A stretch of DNA of 64,000 nt from Pholiota molesta (lineage: Eukaryota > Basidiomycota > Agaricomycetes > Agaricales > Strophariaceae): NCBI GenBank assembly GCA_014925825.1, contig JACGCK010000167.1, forward strand, positions 33,290 to 97,289, in the 5' to 3' direction. Below are positions 42,801 through 55,384 of the stretch, piece after piece (positions within the stretch are counted from its first letter, which is position 1; every line of letters begins with the position of its first letter). The translations under genes were made by a program, and so were the position numbers. Below the pieces are notes generated by a model. It saw only the letters and a list, made by a program, of their open reading frames with translations. It was not told the DNA's origin and did no database searches.

Positions 42801-44100
42801 TTTCCAAAAGTATGATTGTTTTCCTTGTACCTCGGATATCTTGTGAATGGATAATGGAACTGGAGTCTGGACGAAATCTTGAGAAAATCTTCTTTCATTT
42901 TTTAGTTTTCGATCTAAGTATGAGAAGATTTATTTGCCACAGCCAATTTTCACCCTAATCTTTTATTATTACACCGTTAAATTCTATCATAGGGAGTTTA
43001 TTTGCGATGATGGGAGCCTTATCTCTGCCTCATTCAAGCCCCACTCGTGTTATACTCCGCTGTCGGACTCTCTTCTTCTTTGACAATGGTACGCATACTA
43101 CTGTACGTGCCCAAAGCTTTCATTTTGTTAATACCCGCTTCACGACATGCTGTTTTTCTCTGGGACAACGGCTATTGCTCTAATATTGGTGCACCGGTCA
43201 ACTGGCGTATACGTAGTGCGTTATATCGTCGTGCATTCTACTTTGATGCCCTTGGAAATCGAATGCACGATGTGTACTACCATCGTCTGGTACATCGTGT
43301 TATTATAGGGCTAGTAAAAGCTAGCGAGTTTTTTGTAGCCTGCTATTGGCCTGCTAGCTTCTAAGTAGAGCCTTTTTGCTCGCAGTAGAGGTTAAAATAC
43401 TCCTGCCTGAAAGCGTATTTGTGCGGATATCTTGCGGGGTTAAACTTTTGTGCGAGTGCTTATATTCTAACTTCACCTCGTGAGCGCGCAAGATATCGAC
43501 CTAAGTGTACTAGTCCTCTAGATGGCAAATTTACTTCCTGAACGTCCAGTGACCAGTCAGAGATATTCGAAACTATCGGATGTGTATTTCATGCGCTTTG
43601 GGTTTATATCCTTTATCCTGTTATGAACTAGATTGGACTACTCGTTCTCAGCATGTTCTTCCATTGCCATCAGACTGAGGGTGGGCAGTCCCGGCTTTAT
43701 CATCTTATCACATGAGATTAAGTATCTGAAGACTGAATCTTTCTTTGGCTTATGAATCTCTCGCTCGTGCCAAAAAGCTTACTCATGTCCTTGTAATTAC
43801 TCTCATGGACACGTCCAGTGGAGCCATTCAGCATGAAGAAATTAGGAATAGTACATTCTATCCCCTACCATATTATTACCAAGCCGTATCGTGATATTGA
43901 AATTTGCCGCAGTGATAATTGATTTTCAACATGTATGATTCGTCATCGATTCGTCGATCATCCATCCGATTACGACTTAAAGATCGGCAAGTCCAAAGGC
44001 TTCAGTTGAAACCTCTTGAAACCGATCCAAGAGTCCCCAACCAGATTGTCCCTAACTAACCTCGCATTCCTACGTTCCGTGGAGAAAATCACTTTACAAC
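39813..44100. other. Long region without a convincing gene
   Basis: Only short frames are seen. Two stretches look faintly coding: a Pro-rich 92-codon frame at 41389-41667, and 41990-42440, where hydrophobic segments (LIYWAILCSSLVVVGSLLGG) could be membrane helices of an unrecognised spliced gene. From 42.9 to 44.1 kb the sequence is AT-rich with no structure that I can name. The left end contains the Nha1 promoter and the right end the promoter of the second GST. Confidence 0.35.
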
Positions 44101-44902
44101 ATGACCATCATCTTCTACGATATTCCATCCGGATTCCCTGGAAATGCGTGGTCTCCAAATACATGGAAGGCGAGGTAAGTTTGCGATAACAGATCATCCT
44201 AATTGCCAATAATGGTGCTAATGATCAGCAAAGATACTGCTTGAACTACAAAGGTGTTGCCTACAAAACCGAATGGGTCGAATATCCAGACATCGAAAGT
44301 CACTGCGTGAAGCTTGGGATTCCGCCTTCTTCCACTAAGCCCGATGGAAAACCTCATTATACCCTCCCGGCCCTTCACGACACGTCCACGGGAGCTTATC
44401 TTTCTGATTCACTCTTGATCGCCGAATACTTGGAGAAGACATATCCCTCCGCACCCAGTCTTTTCCCGAACCACACAATCGGCGTGCAATGGCCCTTCAA
44501 CAATGCCTTCACGGCGAACCTCTCCGCGTTATGGACCTTCATTCTTCCTACCTCTGGCCTGGGGCTCAACCCCCTAGTGCGGCTTACTTCCGCCGGACGA
44601 GAGAGGCCAGTTACGGCAAGACCCTCGAGGACCTCGTGCCAAAAGGCGATGCCGCCGTGGAGCAGTGGGGGAAGTTTAAGGAAGGCGTGGACAACGTCGA
44701 TGTCTGGTATGCGAAGAGTGGTGGTCCATACTTGCTGGGAGACACCGTGTCCTGGGCAGATTTTGTTGTTGCATCCTACTTCATCTGGATGAGAATTGTT
44801 TGGGGCGAAGATAGCCAGGAATGGAAAGATATCAATTCGTGGCACGGGGGAAGGTGGAAGGGGCTCCTCGATAACTTAAAGAAGTATGAAGTTGTCGTTT
44901 GA
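44101..44902 (+). CDS. Glutathione S-transferase, GSTFuA / LigE-like class, one frame break
   Basis: There are two exons (44101-44174, 44234-44902). It is a paralogue of the enzyme at 27.3-28.1 kb with the same intron position after the SPNTWKAR segment. N-terminal domain: IIFYDIPSGFPGNAWSPNTW, YCLNYKGVAYKTEWVEYPDI, YTLPALHDTSTGAYLSDS. C-terminal domain: YGKTLEDLVPKG, VSWADFVVASYFIWMRIVWG. The frame breaks in a run of five C at 44570-44574: LGLNP is followed by LVRL, whereas the next phase gives PSAAYFRRTREA. With one more C the product would be 247 residues. It is either a consensus error or a recent inactivation. Confidence 0.83.
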
Positions 44903-45257
44903 AGTTCTCAAAATTCATAAGTTAAAGTAGTTATTCGAAATCGAAACCAAAGGCTTCACATTATTGGCGTCGTTTAGTATGAAATTGTCGTCTGAACGTC
45001 TCAATATTCATAGGTGCTATGAATAACGATACGTCGAAATAGCGCAGCGATATATTTATTCCAAAGCCAAAAACAAACCTTCTTCACTGGCCTGTTGAAT
45101 AGCTAGAGCTTTATGTACAGTGTGCTGGAATGTTCAATAAACCCATGACATGCATGAAACATAACCAAACGTTCGAGCATAAGTAACCTATCCTACGAAA
45201 ATTAATATGCTAATAAGGGCGTATGTCCAAACGTTCATGAGTGAGTGGGGTTAACTT

Positions 45258-46718
45258 CTACGCTTGTATTTTTCCATTATTCTCCGAGTTTGTATCTGAC
45301 CCAGGCGAAGCACTATGTGGTGCTTTCACTAATCCCATCCCACGCCCAAGGAGCAACCCAGGATGCGCGATGTTCGTCGTATACATGGCCAATGTGACCA
45401 TAGCGCCATCAAGAACGTCTAGGGAGAGGGGTATCAGCAAGTAGCTTCGAGTTTCAAAATCATTCTACTCACTGAAGTAAACTTGCGTGCTGATAATCCT
45501 CCCGTTCCACCCATCGCTCAGTTCTATTGTTCGATACACGGCTCTGAATGGCGTATGTATTCTCAGCCATTTGCCAAGGATAGGGTTACTTCAGATAAAT
45601 ACCGTATGAAGAGACACGTCGTGCTAAAATCAAGGCCGCAGTCATCAGTGACGTTTTGTTGGTCATTGATTGTGGGTTTGCTGTGATCGTCTCGTCTTTC
45701 TCATTCATGGGAGCTTTGCGGATAGGCCAATCTCTTGCGTAGCGCACGTAGAATTCCGAAGCACACAGTGCGTAGAGTGTAATTGTGACTGAATAACTGG
45801 ATGTTTAGATATATTGTCGGTATACAAGCATATATATGTGGATAAACGTACGCAGCTGGAACGAAATACCACCCAGCATAATATTTCCTCCCTGAGAAGA
45901 GTTAGAAGGGCACGTTAAGGTGAGCTGATAAAACTCACGGGTGTCGGATCCAAGCCGTTCCCCGATGCCGTTGCTGCCTTTCCACCCCGACAGCTTGAAC
46001 AATCAAAGATATGACATCCTATAACGCCATCGAAAAAGAAAACTTTTCAAAGGGGTGAAACAGCTTGTTGACACGGAAATGACTTACGCAAGTACAGAAC
46101 AAGATAGTGTCTAACCCAGTATCAGACTCGACCATCTATGAGTTGAATAAATTCACAGCTTACACATCTTTGGACTGAGCCGGCTGTACTGAGTCCCCAG
46201 CCGTTGAATCATTGCTCCAAAAATAACAAAATTGGCGGCGAGGAACGGTGTCGGTCCTAAAATAGTCGCTGTGATTCTTGAAATAGTTAGCTGACATCAC
46301 GGAGTCGCAGTACATTGCCAGGGGCATACGCACTGCATTTCGAACGGCGACGACAGACTCGGTGAGAAGCTGGACCACAATCTCGCCGACCAGCCTATGA
46401 TCTCGAGGAGGCCACACAGGCAAACGGTTGGTAAAAGCCACCACATTCGATAGTAGGTGGCCTGCCCGAGGTGAGCAACTACGAAGAGAGTGAGTAGAAA
46501 TTCTGAAGGAAATTAGGGTCGTCGACATACCAGTTGAAAAGGCATAGAGAACAATGAATGTTATTGCAACTCCTTCCGTTGGGATATAATGGTATGGAGA
46601 GCCTCTGAAATTATGCTTGGATCGTATCTCGAGCATCGTCGACGCTAGAATATGAGAGTGAATTTTAGGGAAATTTGAGCATTGAGATGTACGCACCAAT
46701 CTCACTCAAGGGCGACAT
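45258..46718 (-). CDS. RTA1-like (lipid-translocating exporter family) membrane protein, two frame breaks
   Basis: This seven-helix fungal membrane protein family includes Rta1 and Rsb1 of yeast, linked to sterol-drug tolerance and sphingoid-base export. I read about nine exons from ATG 46718 to TAG 45258. Family signatures are YHYIPTEGVAITFIVLYAFS, AHLGQATYYRMWWLLPT, GLLEIIGWSARLWSS, ITATILGPTPFLAANFVIFG, DVISLIVQAVG, GGNIMLGGISFQL, YRTIELSDGWNGRIISTQVY and LDGAMVTLAMYTTNIAHPGL. Two single-base breaks are visible: in a CCCC run at 45985-45988 (one more base gives VGGGKAATASG), and near 45618-45624 between ALILA and TTCLFIR. The introns otherwise splice in frame. Substrate unknown. Confidence 0.82.
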
Positions 46719-47584
46719 GGGCTTTTGACTTGACTTGGCTCTGATGATTCGTGCAGAAAGGGCGAAATGAGGGGTGTCAAGAATTGGATTCGGATATGTA
46801 TAACGCCTGCCCCGAATAATTTAACACCATTCGGATTCAGTAATGCTGAGGTTTGTCTCGAGAATCGAGATGTTTTCACAGCATGGTGGATGCATGGTAG
46901 AAAAAGAAGCCAAATGAGGAAGAAATCAACGTGCCACTCGGCGTCGTCGGGATGATCGTGCTGCGGAACGAGAGTCAGCTTGCTGACATGTCGGCGGTAA
47001 GGATACCTGATCAACCGGTGAAGCTTTGAAGCGCTAAACGCACAATGTTAGTATGTAAAACTCGCAAAACTTGGGAGTAAGATTGCTAGGTTTTGCAAAC
47101 TGTTGACTGTACCTCGCTTCAAAAGTTCGCCCATACATCCAGTGGCATCCAGACAGTTGCAACTCTGCGAAGTTGGCCTGAAAAAGAGTTACTTAACACA
47201 CAGCTCAGTAGCATAGGCTTCTCCATAAAGGCCAAGCTATTTTTCTACAATCATCACCAATTCTGACATCTGGGGGAGGAACCTACAGATCATCACTGCA
47301 GTTTGAAAACATTGAACTGATATCGTTTCTTATCAGGCAAGCGCTCGCCAAGTGGCCCGGCAATCACCGACCAGCTTTCACGTCGGTTATCGGCGATGAC
47401 CGACCTGGATCCTCAATTATTTTCCTCTCCAAACGCTCACACCTAAGGCTATCAATATATCAAGCCTCAAGCACAGGAATAATCGACAATCTTCCAAAAA
47501 TTTCCAACAATTTGCACCAAGCCGTTAACTTGATCCAGCCCAGAATACACCAAGAATAAGTACACTGCTATCGGACAACACCAA
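46719..47584. other. Intergenic, no gene seen
   Basis: Divergent promoters of the RTA1-like gene (minus) and the F-box-like gene (plus). Only short ORFs. Confidence 0.4.
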
Positions 47585-48398
47585 ATGGATTCAAATTGTG
47601 GAATCGAGGGCCTTCCCAACGAAATATGTACTGCTTGAAATCATCTCATATGGGTGTAACTCGCAAGCAACGTATTTATCCCACCTTTTGATCAACAAGC
47701 GATTCTACGCGCTCGTCAAATACGATAGGCTTCCATGCATTCCCATCCGCATCAATTCGCGATCTTTGCGACCTTTCTTTGAGTTTGTGACAACACTAGG
47801 AATGGCTGAATATGTCCAGTATCTCTGGATTAACGGCACCTCACTCCTATGTTCTGAAATTGTTCGAGCTTGTCGCAACTTAATTTCCTTGGCATGTTCG
47901 AAGAAGGACTTGTACTCTCTGTGCACACCCCTCCCATCCGACATAAACTTCAAACATACCCAATTGAAGGAGTTAACAATATTCGATAATTGGGACTGTT
48001 GGTACGCTCTGCAGGAACCACCTCATTACTATGCTTCTGAACTCTTCTGTCAAATCACCCACCTACGCCTCCATGACCCTCTTTCAGTTTCCTTCACGGC
48101 GGACCTCCTCCCATCATTAACACATTATTCTTGTTCGTGTCGGCCCAGACAACCTCCAGAACTGCAACTTACCAATGTCTCTTCTTTGCCAAAACTTGAG
48201 AACATCTCAATTACTACATATTTCTGGAGGAACGAACCTGTGGATGATAGGACATTGAATCTGTTGGCGAAGGATAAACGGATCAGATTCTTGTTTTTTG
48301 GGCCGAATGAACCTGGAGAATTTGAGCTCTGGTGTGGGCGTGCCAGGAAAACTACTTGTTTATGGACGGCACAAGCATCATTGAGGAAGATTCTTTAA
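47585..48398 (+). CDS. F-box-like / Leu-rich protein, frame break near the start
   Basis: ATG 47585 opens a frame reading GIEGLPNEICTA that stops after 17 codons. The neighbouring phase continues as LEIISYGCNSQATYLSHLLI and NKRFYALVKY, which together resemble an F-box (LPNEI...I...L..L...NKRF). One lost base near 47631-47636 would join them. The rest has weak Leu-rich repeats (LKELTIFDNWD, ITHLRLHDPLS, LENISITTYFW) and ends at 48398. It would act as an SCF substrate receptor if functional. Assignment to the F-box family is tentative. Confidence 0.5.
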
Positions 48399-48741
48399 CA
48401 GGGTAAGTTGGGTACCTTCCGGAGCGGGATTGCCGATTAACGTTATCTTCTCGTTTTGCTTCAGATTATGACGGTGATGTTAAAGAGCACCAAAATGGCG
48501 AAAAACCGAAGCTACTATTCTCTCGCAAAAATGAATGGGTTTTCGCTCAAAGAGTTCGGACGGTGCACACGAACCAGACGAGATCGCTCCTTGGAGTCCT
48601 TCTGTTTCAGCATCATGCACGTGTTGCCGCTCCTATCCGCTTCCAAGAGTATAAATCTCCCCATTCTTGCTTCACTGTCTATACGCTTGTTACGCTTTCC
48701 CAATACTTTTCTCATCAATTTGGACTCTCGTTATTGCAATC

Positions 48742-49211
48742 ATGGTGCGCGTAACCTTAGACGACCATGTGCTCGCCGAATCCAACGATACAATTGTCGT
48801 CGAAGGCAACCACTACTTCCCCCCTACATCTGTTAGGACATCCATGCTGAGTCCATCAGATACAACCTCAGTATGCCCATGGAAAGGGTGGGTACACTTT
48901 GACCGTCCGACCCAGTCACCTGAATCGCCCCTTGCTTATTTCCATATCTTCAGAACTGCATCTTACTATGACGCGGTCTTGTCTGGAAAGACGACTGTTA
49001 ACGACGTCGCATGGTCAGTTCAAACATATAACCCCAGAGCACCGTTTCTCAAATCTGGCATCTAAAAGGTGCTATCCAGACACGATTTCGAAGAAGGCTA
49101 AACCTATCGAAGGTTATGTCGCATTTTACGCTGTATGTCATCGTACAATATTTATGAAACCTGTTTGACCAAATCCTACCTCTCCAGAACAAAGTCAACG
49201 TCGAGGAGTAG
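48742..49211 (+). CDS. DUF427-domain small protein
   Basis: There are four exons (48742-48887, 48954-49013, 49069-49132, 49188-49211), giving 97 residues in one frame. The family signature is almost complete: VRVTLDDHVLAES, TIVVEGNHYFPPTSV, TTSVCPWKGTASYYDAVLSG, DVAWCYPDT and the closing PIEGYVAFYA. DUF427 proteins are small beta-barrel-like proteins widespread in fungi and bacteria. Function is unknown. Confidence 0.85.
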
Positions 49212-49441
49212 GTTGCGTCAGTTATCTTGTAGTGCTTGGCAGAGTTCCACGTATAGGTCTCAACTTTTATACGGAATACAATGACAATTCAACTTGAATA
49301 ATGATAAACATCAAGGTTGCAACACCAACGAAATAGGAAATGGAACTAGAAACCGAAGGTACGACAAATGAAGCGGAATTTCCGTAGATAAAGTGGAAGT
49401 CCCCGTGAAAGCATATAAAAAACTACGTACAGGCACATACC

Positions 49442-52400
49442 TCAGGCCTCAGGGGTTCTTGGTCTGCTAGAGGCGAGTTTAGAACAGATCTGCTCGTCAA
49501 GAACTTGGTTGATCTGATTCGCCAACCTTCGAGCCTGTAATATTTCTTGCACATCCACTTGTGAGATGCCCACTGTATCAGTCAAGGCAGCGTAGGCGTT
49601 CCGAAGCGCGTCAAGTTGGGTGGAGAGAGTCTTCGTCGTCAGTGGGCCTGGGCTCGTTTGATGCCTTCGCAAGGGTTGAGCATGAGAGAGGATATTGGAG
49701 GGAGAATCGTCGGGCTCTGGAGCCGGTTGAGAGCGATACCGGGGTCGAGATCGAGATCGTGCTGGGTACTTCCCCAGCGAGGGGCTGAGAATGTCTTCAT
49801 CAGAATCATCTTGATCTACGACACCTCCATTAATGCTCAACAAAAAACAACTCGACTTTTATTCACCTGATGCTGCTTCAGTATCATCATTCTCGATACT
49901 AAGATCAGGGTCGTCCTGACTGTCGGGAACGAAAAAGTCTTTGCAAAGCATAAGTAAGGAAAAAGCGTATTAATAGCCTTGTGTAAAATAACTCACCAGG
50001 ATCATCCTCTTGTCCCTCCCGCGCTGCTTTCAATTCAGCAGTGGAAACAACTCGCTCCCAAGTATCGTAGTCGTCCGAAGATCGCATAGCCACAGGGGAA
50101 CTGGCCAGGGGATGAACGGCGTGTGCGTCAACGTCAGGAATTGTCGTATTCCGATGAGTCTCAAGCCAGGACGTCCTGCTGCCTCTGTCAAATCCTTTCC
50201 GTGACTGTGATGGCTGGCTGGCAGAGGGCGGAGGAATCGGGGAAGAGTTTCGAATTACAGGCTCGGATGTCGACGACAAGAGCATGCTGACATTAGATTT
50301 GTAAGATAGGCTAGGTTCGTGTGCCCGTTCTTTGCCTGCTCGGGGTTTGAAATGGATACGTGGTATGTCGAGACGACGTCGTTTCGAATTGGAAGGAGCT
50401 GTGAAGAGGATTAGCTGAAGTAAATATGCTTTGGATAGAAAAATGACGTACTCTCAAATTCAGCAGGACGTTTCGACGTAGAAGCAAGGTTGGCATTGCT
50501 GCGCGAGTGTGAAACCTGACTATCTCGTTCCATACTTTGCGAACGACTGTAACGACCGCCATAGTTTTGAGGCGTATTATCTTCTTTTACTGGCACATTG
50601 GAAAATGTCATGTCTAGGGATGGTAATGCTTGGTTCCTCCGAGTCGGGGTAGTAGTATCATGAGAAGCCTCCGCAGCATTGACTTCAGGATCAAATATCG
50701 CTTGATAATCTGCAGGATAACTTTGAGGACCAAAAGACATGGACTCCGCAAGTTGGGAATCTGGGATAGAAGTATCCTAGACCATAAAACGCTAAATTCA
50801 TTTCCGGAGGACTCCAAGAATGGACTGCGTACTCACCAAACTTTGTGATCCTGAATCCGAGGGGATATCATCCGCAAAACTATCATCGCAGAAATCACTC
50901 CAAGCTTGGAGACACGCTTTGATCTGGAGCGGGTAGAGAGCCTTGGGAATGTCCTTTCGAATATGGTATGTAGACCGCCAGAACGTTTGGAAAGCGAATA
51001 CGCCATCTCCGCGGATGCGAAGAAAGACGGACTGGATAAAGTCTGCGAGGTCGGTGAGCACCGAAATTGAAGGTTCGACTTCGGAAAGCAATTCGAGAGG
51101 GCGTTTATATAGCAAGGTGACCTAGGGAAATGCATTACAATCGCAGAATTGATGATGATTCGCTATAACATACCACTTCGTCGTGCAAGGCGCTGGTCAG
51201 TAATTCTCGCTCGTCGGTAATCCAGCAACATAAGCCCTTCTGCATTGTAGAAAGAAAGGCAACGATTTCCGATGCGTTCAGTTTCGAAAGTACTTCCCCG
51301 ACCAGCCTCAACAACTGAAGAGCCGCGTCATGTTTGCCTTCTTTCATGTCGGTGTCGTGGTAACACATCTGAAGGCATTCATCAACAAAGGAGAGAAGTT
51401 TCGGCTCAATCTCCGATAACGGGACGGGCAACGATTGCGAGAGCAACATGTACAATATTCGCGGTTTGGTCTTCAATCTGTCAAGGATGAGCACGAGGTG
51501 AAAGGCAATTACAACTAACTCACGATGTCAACTTCGAATCCGGAAGCTCCTCGAAGAAACGAGAGATGAGAACTCGTCGAGACTGATGAGCTCCCATACC
51601 AACTTCGAAAGCTTTGTTGAGCACTTGCTCCCATCTTTCGAAATCAGCGGGGTCCATTTCCCAGGCGCTACAGCATTGGTGAGCGATAGTGACGTCGTAT
51701 ATGGATCAGAGCTTACCCAATCGGTATGGCCAACAAACGTAGAAGGTCCATCCAATCCGCACCATCTGCAACGCAAGCATCGCTCCCAGCCACCACACAC
51801 CATAACTCTCTAGTAACGTCCATTCTCGCCTCATTCTCAGCGCGAACGTGAAGAATATGCAGAAGTGCAGGTATCCCCACGGATATGAGATCTCTGCACA
51901 TCTGACACCACACGGGCTTCACGCTATCATCCGAAAGATCGAAAGGTTTCTCCAAAAACCGTTCCAGGACAGTCTCCGCAGGAGAAGAAAGCCACTCCTT
52001 CGAGAACACGTTTCTCAAAACACCCCAGAGCTTCGACAGGAAGGTGATATAGCGAAGCTGTTGGTCCGGTGTGTGCAGAGGCGTGGAAAAGGCGGTCAGG
52101 ATATCGCTGACGGTCTTAGCGAATGGTGAGGGGGCTGTGAGGTGATGGTGGCTCTGAATCAAGTCGCCTCGAACAAGGAGAAGGGCTTGCCAGACGCCGA
52201 GAAGACTCTATTGACGTACTCTGATGAGTATTATCAGGGTGAAAAAATGTTGCGGATGACTCACTGAAATATTATGATCGACATCCAGACAGTGCTGTGC
52301 CGCTCTGACCCATCCTTGTGCTAGATCGTCCCAGTGCGCTACGACCTCGTCCTCTGAAAGGGGGGCCAGCCGTTCGCAGTCAAATTCGACACAGGAAACG

Positions 52401-54091
52401 CGCAGTTCATTCGATTTTTGCGAGAGAAGGGAGCCGTCTACAAGAGTCCATGCAAAGGGGATCGTTGATGATGCGCGAGAGTGTTGGGTAGAAGACGATG
52501 CGCCGATACTTGCCACCAATCTGCCCAAGACTTGGATTCCATCTCCCTTCGAAGCTAGATTGTCGGATTTGAGCAAATCCAAAGTCACGTCCAAAACTTT
52601 CTTCACGTCCGCACTCGAGCGCTCCCCGTCTTGAGGACAGAGCAAAGCGTCAATAATGTCAAGCGAAAGTCGACTTCTTCGCTCCTGAAGCACAATTTGG
52701 TATGCACTCTCACGAGTCGATCGTAGAGAATCAAGATCGTCCTGGTCGTCATCTGGATCCGCCTGTGTCGGAAGACGACGAAAAGCCCATATTAAAATTC
52801 TCCAGAGTTCTGGGTGCGCATGTCGGATGTTCGATCGTTTTTGACCTGCAACCTGAGCGATCGTTTTGACCAGAAGTCGGAGGGGACGTGGAGACGTCCA
52901 AAGAAAGCGATCCAAAAGGACGAGAAATGAGGATGCCACCGCCAGTGCGAAGGATGGACCATAGTCCTGCCAGAAGTCATCGCCTGCGAGGGCAGACTGG
53001 AGAATGTCGGGAAGAAGAGGATCACGTTGTGATGAGTTTTGCCGTCTCCGAGCAGATTGCCTGTCCAAATAGTTGCAAGCCCTCTCAGTAGCCTCGCTCC
53101 TCGGATACGAACCACCATTCTCTGATTTGAGTTTCGCCACGGCAAAGCCGCACAAGGCTAACGCCGCGGTGAGTCTGAGATCCAATGATTCAGCGTTGAG
53201 ATGCTCCAAGACAGCAGGCAATAGGTCAATGAACGAATTGACGAAAATTGGGTGTCGTGTAGAGATACAATGAATAGCCTTATATAACATGGTGTTAGTG
53301 CTGATATGAATTCGGATAAGAAAAATGATCACTTTGAGAGCCTTTGCCCTAGTCGAAGAGCGCCATATTTTATCAGAGAGGGAGCTCTGTAAAACAGTCA
53401 CAATTCCAACTTTGGCAGAAAGTAAAAGCGAGGTAGGCAATTGTTGAACTTTCAGTATCCATAGCACGGTGTCGTATGTCTTGTCGATATTGGGTATGGG
53501 TGGATTAGTAACAGTGCACAGTGAAAGGACGTCACGGAGAAGGGGAACGAGAAGGTTATCTGTAGAAAGAAAGGAAGTGGTATCGATACGTGATATATAC
53601 TTGAAAGCAGTGGTGAACTCACCGGAAAACATAGAGTACAACATAGGGAACACGAATATATCTGATGCGAAACGAAGTGCATATTGACAGAGTAAAATGT
53701 TATCTGTCATGGTTTGGATGTCATCAACGTCATTTGAAGAGTCGAGAACAAAAGACGAGGCGCTGAACGAATATTGTTGGGGCTCAGAATCGAAAGGGCT
53801 GGGCAAGAGGCGCTGGAGATCGCGTGAGATGCATTGTGTGATTTCTGCAGCGTTTTCTTGGAAGGCCAGCATGCAAGGCATATGTTCGTTAGTCGAAAGC
53901 ACATGGGTCATTAGGGATCGTATCCTTGTCGAAAGCACATTATAAGCCTCCACTAGATCGTGAGTAGAAATACAACATTGTCCGGGGTACGTTATGGATT
54001 CTAAGAGAGTTCGGATTGGAGAAGCAAAGTAAGTTTTCGAACTTAGCGACGAGGGTAAGCGAGGTGCAGATTCAGTGGGGTTTTGAGCCAT
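49442..54091 (-). CDS. rif1: Large HEAT-repeat protein, probable RIF1 (Rap1-interacting factor 1)
   Basis: RIF1 controls replication timing and double-strand-break repair and binds telomeres in yeast. The first exon spans about 52208-54091 (ATG 54091, with a possible upstream in-frame ATG at 54229). It is helical and repeat-like, including the fungal RIF1-like pattern VNSFIDLLPAVLEHLNAESL then RLTAALALCGFAVAKLKSE. Downstream exons add SKLWGVLRNVFSKEW, PRILYMLLSQSLPVPLSEI and FQTFWRSTYHI. The C-terminal third (about 49.4-50.8 kb) is hydrophilic, Ser/Pro/Arg-rich and probably disordered, ending in a short coiled segment (TQLDALRNAYAALTD). At least one in-frame intron (about 53280-53330) may lie inside the long first exon. 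The domain pattern fits, but I saw no clear PP1-docking motif, so the name is probable only. Confidence 0.68.
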
Positions 54092-55384
54092 GAAAAAATC
54101 AGCGGAAGACTGCGAAGCGGTACAGATGAAGGATGGATTACAATCGACTTTCAGAATTTGAGGTTGCGTGGAGCGATGAAATGAATTATATCTGTGACCG
54201 TCTTTGAAAATAGAGGACGATAATGTCATGACAAGACGTTCCGAGGACCAGGAATACAGATGCTCGTTGCGCGAGGTCTCTGTCAGAGGTACCAAAGTAG
54301 ATATATGCGCGTTGAACGTCCTTTGGAGGAAGCAGCTCCACAGGTTTCGTGTGAATTCATATGTTCCTTTGACTTGAAGTTCAGAGCGTTTCCTTCAAAC
54401 GCCTATTTCTGAAGATCAACCACAGTGGCACCTGGTTCAGTCGATAGTTCAATAGGTGAGATGTGAGACTTACGAACGTCTGGTCGATGTCTCCACGCTA
54501 CTGGCTTGGCTCTCGAGCAGTATGAGAAAGAGATCCGAAGCGATATAGGTTTCGATAGAAAGTCGCCCTAGGACCCGTCAGGCAGATGTACGTGGTGGTG
54601 GGCACAAGCATAAATGGACGCGGTACCGCGAAGGTGGTCAAATTTAGCTTTTTCCATATTTAGACACACGTGATCTGTAACGTACGTTGATCACGTTCAC
54701 ACAGTCACGCTTATTGTCATACTTTATTCTGACCAGTCACAATTGTGACAAGATTCTAATTCAACCTCTGACTTTGCTCTTACCTGGCTCTGACCATCGT
54801 TTGACCGGGGAACGGGGAACCGTTCGTCTTGAAGATTATCTTTGCCGATTACATCTGCTCCGAATCTCCACTGAAATCCTCAAGTTGGCCAGCCTTGTAT
54901 TCCTTCTACGTACCGCTTGCTTACAGTTACGGCGCTAAAATCTGGCGCAAGACTCATTGAATTTACTTGAACAGCGTTTTGGAAGCGCGATGACCACTTG
55001 GATGTGCTCCTCGGTGGCCATAGGCGTAGACCGAGTGCGTTGCGTCAGATCGGCATCCTGTTTCTTAAGGTTAACTATCGGGTTTTCACTGCGGGTGTCT
55101 TGCTAGTGCAAAGGAGACTGCAGCGTGTGCCGTTAGGATACCGAACTTGTTCGATGCAGCCTGGTGCGCTTTCCCGAACACAGTAGAGCTTTGTGTATCT
55201 GCACTATTTTCATCACCTGTTCCACACTTCCGACGATCCAGTCCATTTCGAAAGGGCTCCTATTGGGCAGTAAAAGTCACTTCTCACGAGAATCCTTCCA
55301 AACTTCTATCATTCTCAGTTACATCACCAACACCCACCGAAAAAAAAATCGTGAAACAAATACCCGGGCGCTACCCTCGATACG
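54092..55384. other. Divergent intergenic region
   Basis: Upstream region shared by the RIF1-like gene (minus) and the first Kre9/Knh1-like gene (plus). No gene recognised. Confidence 0.4.
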
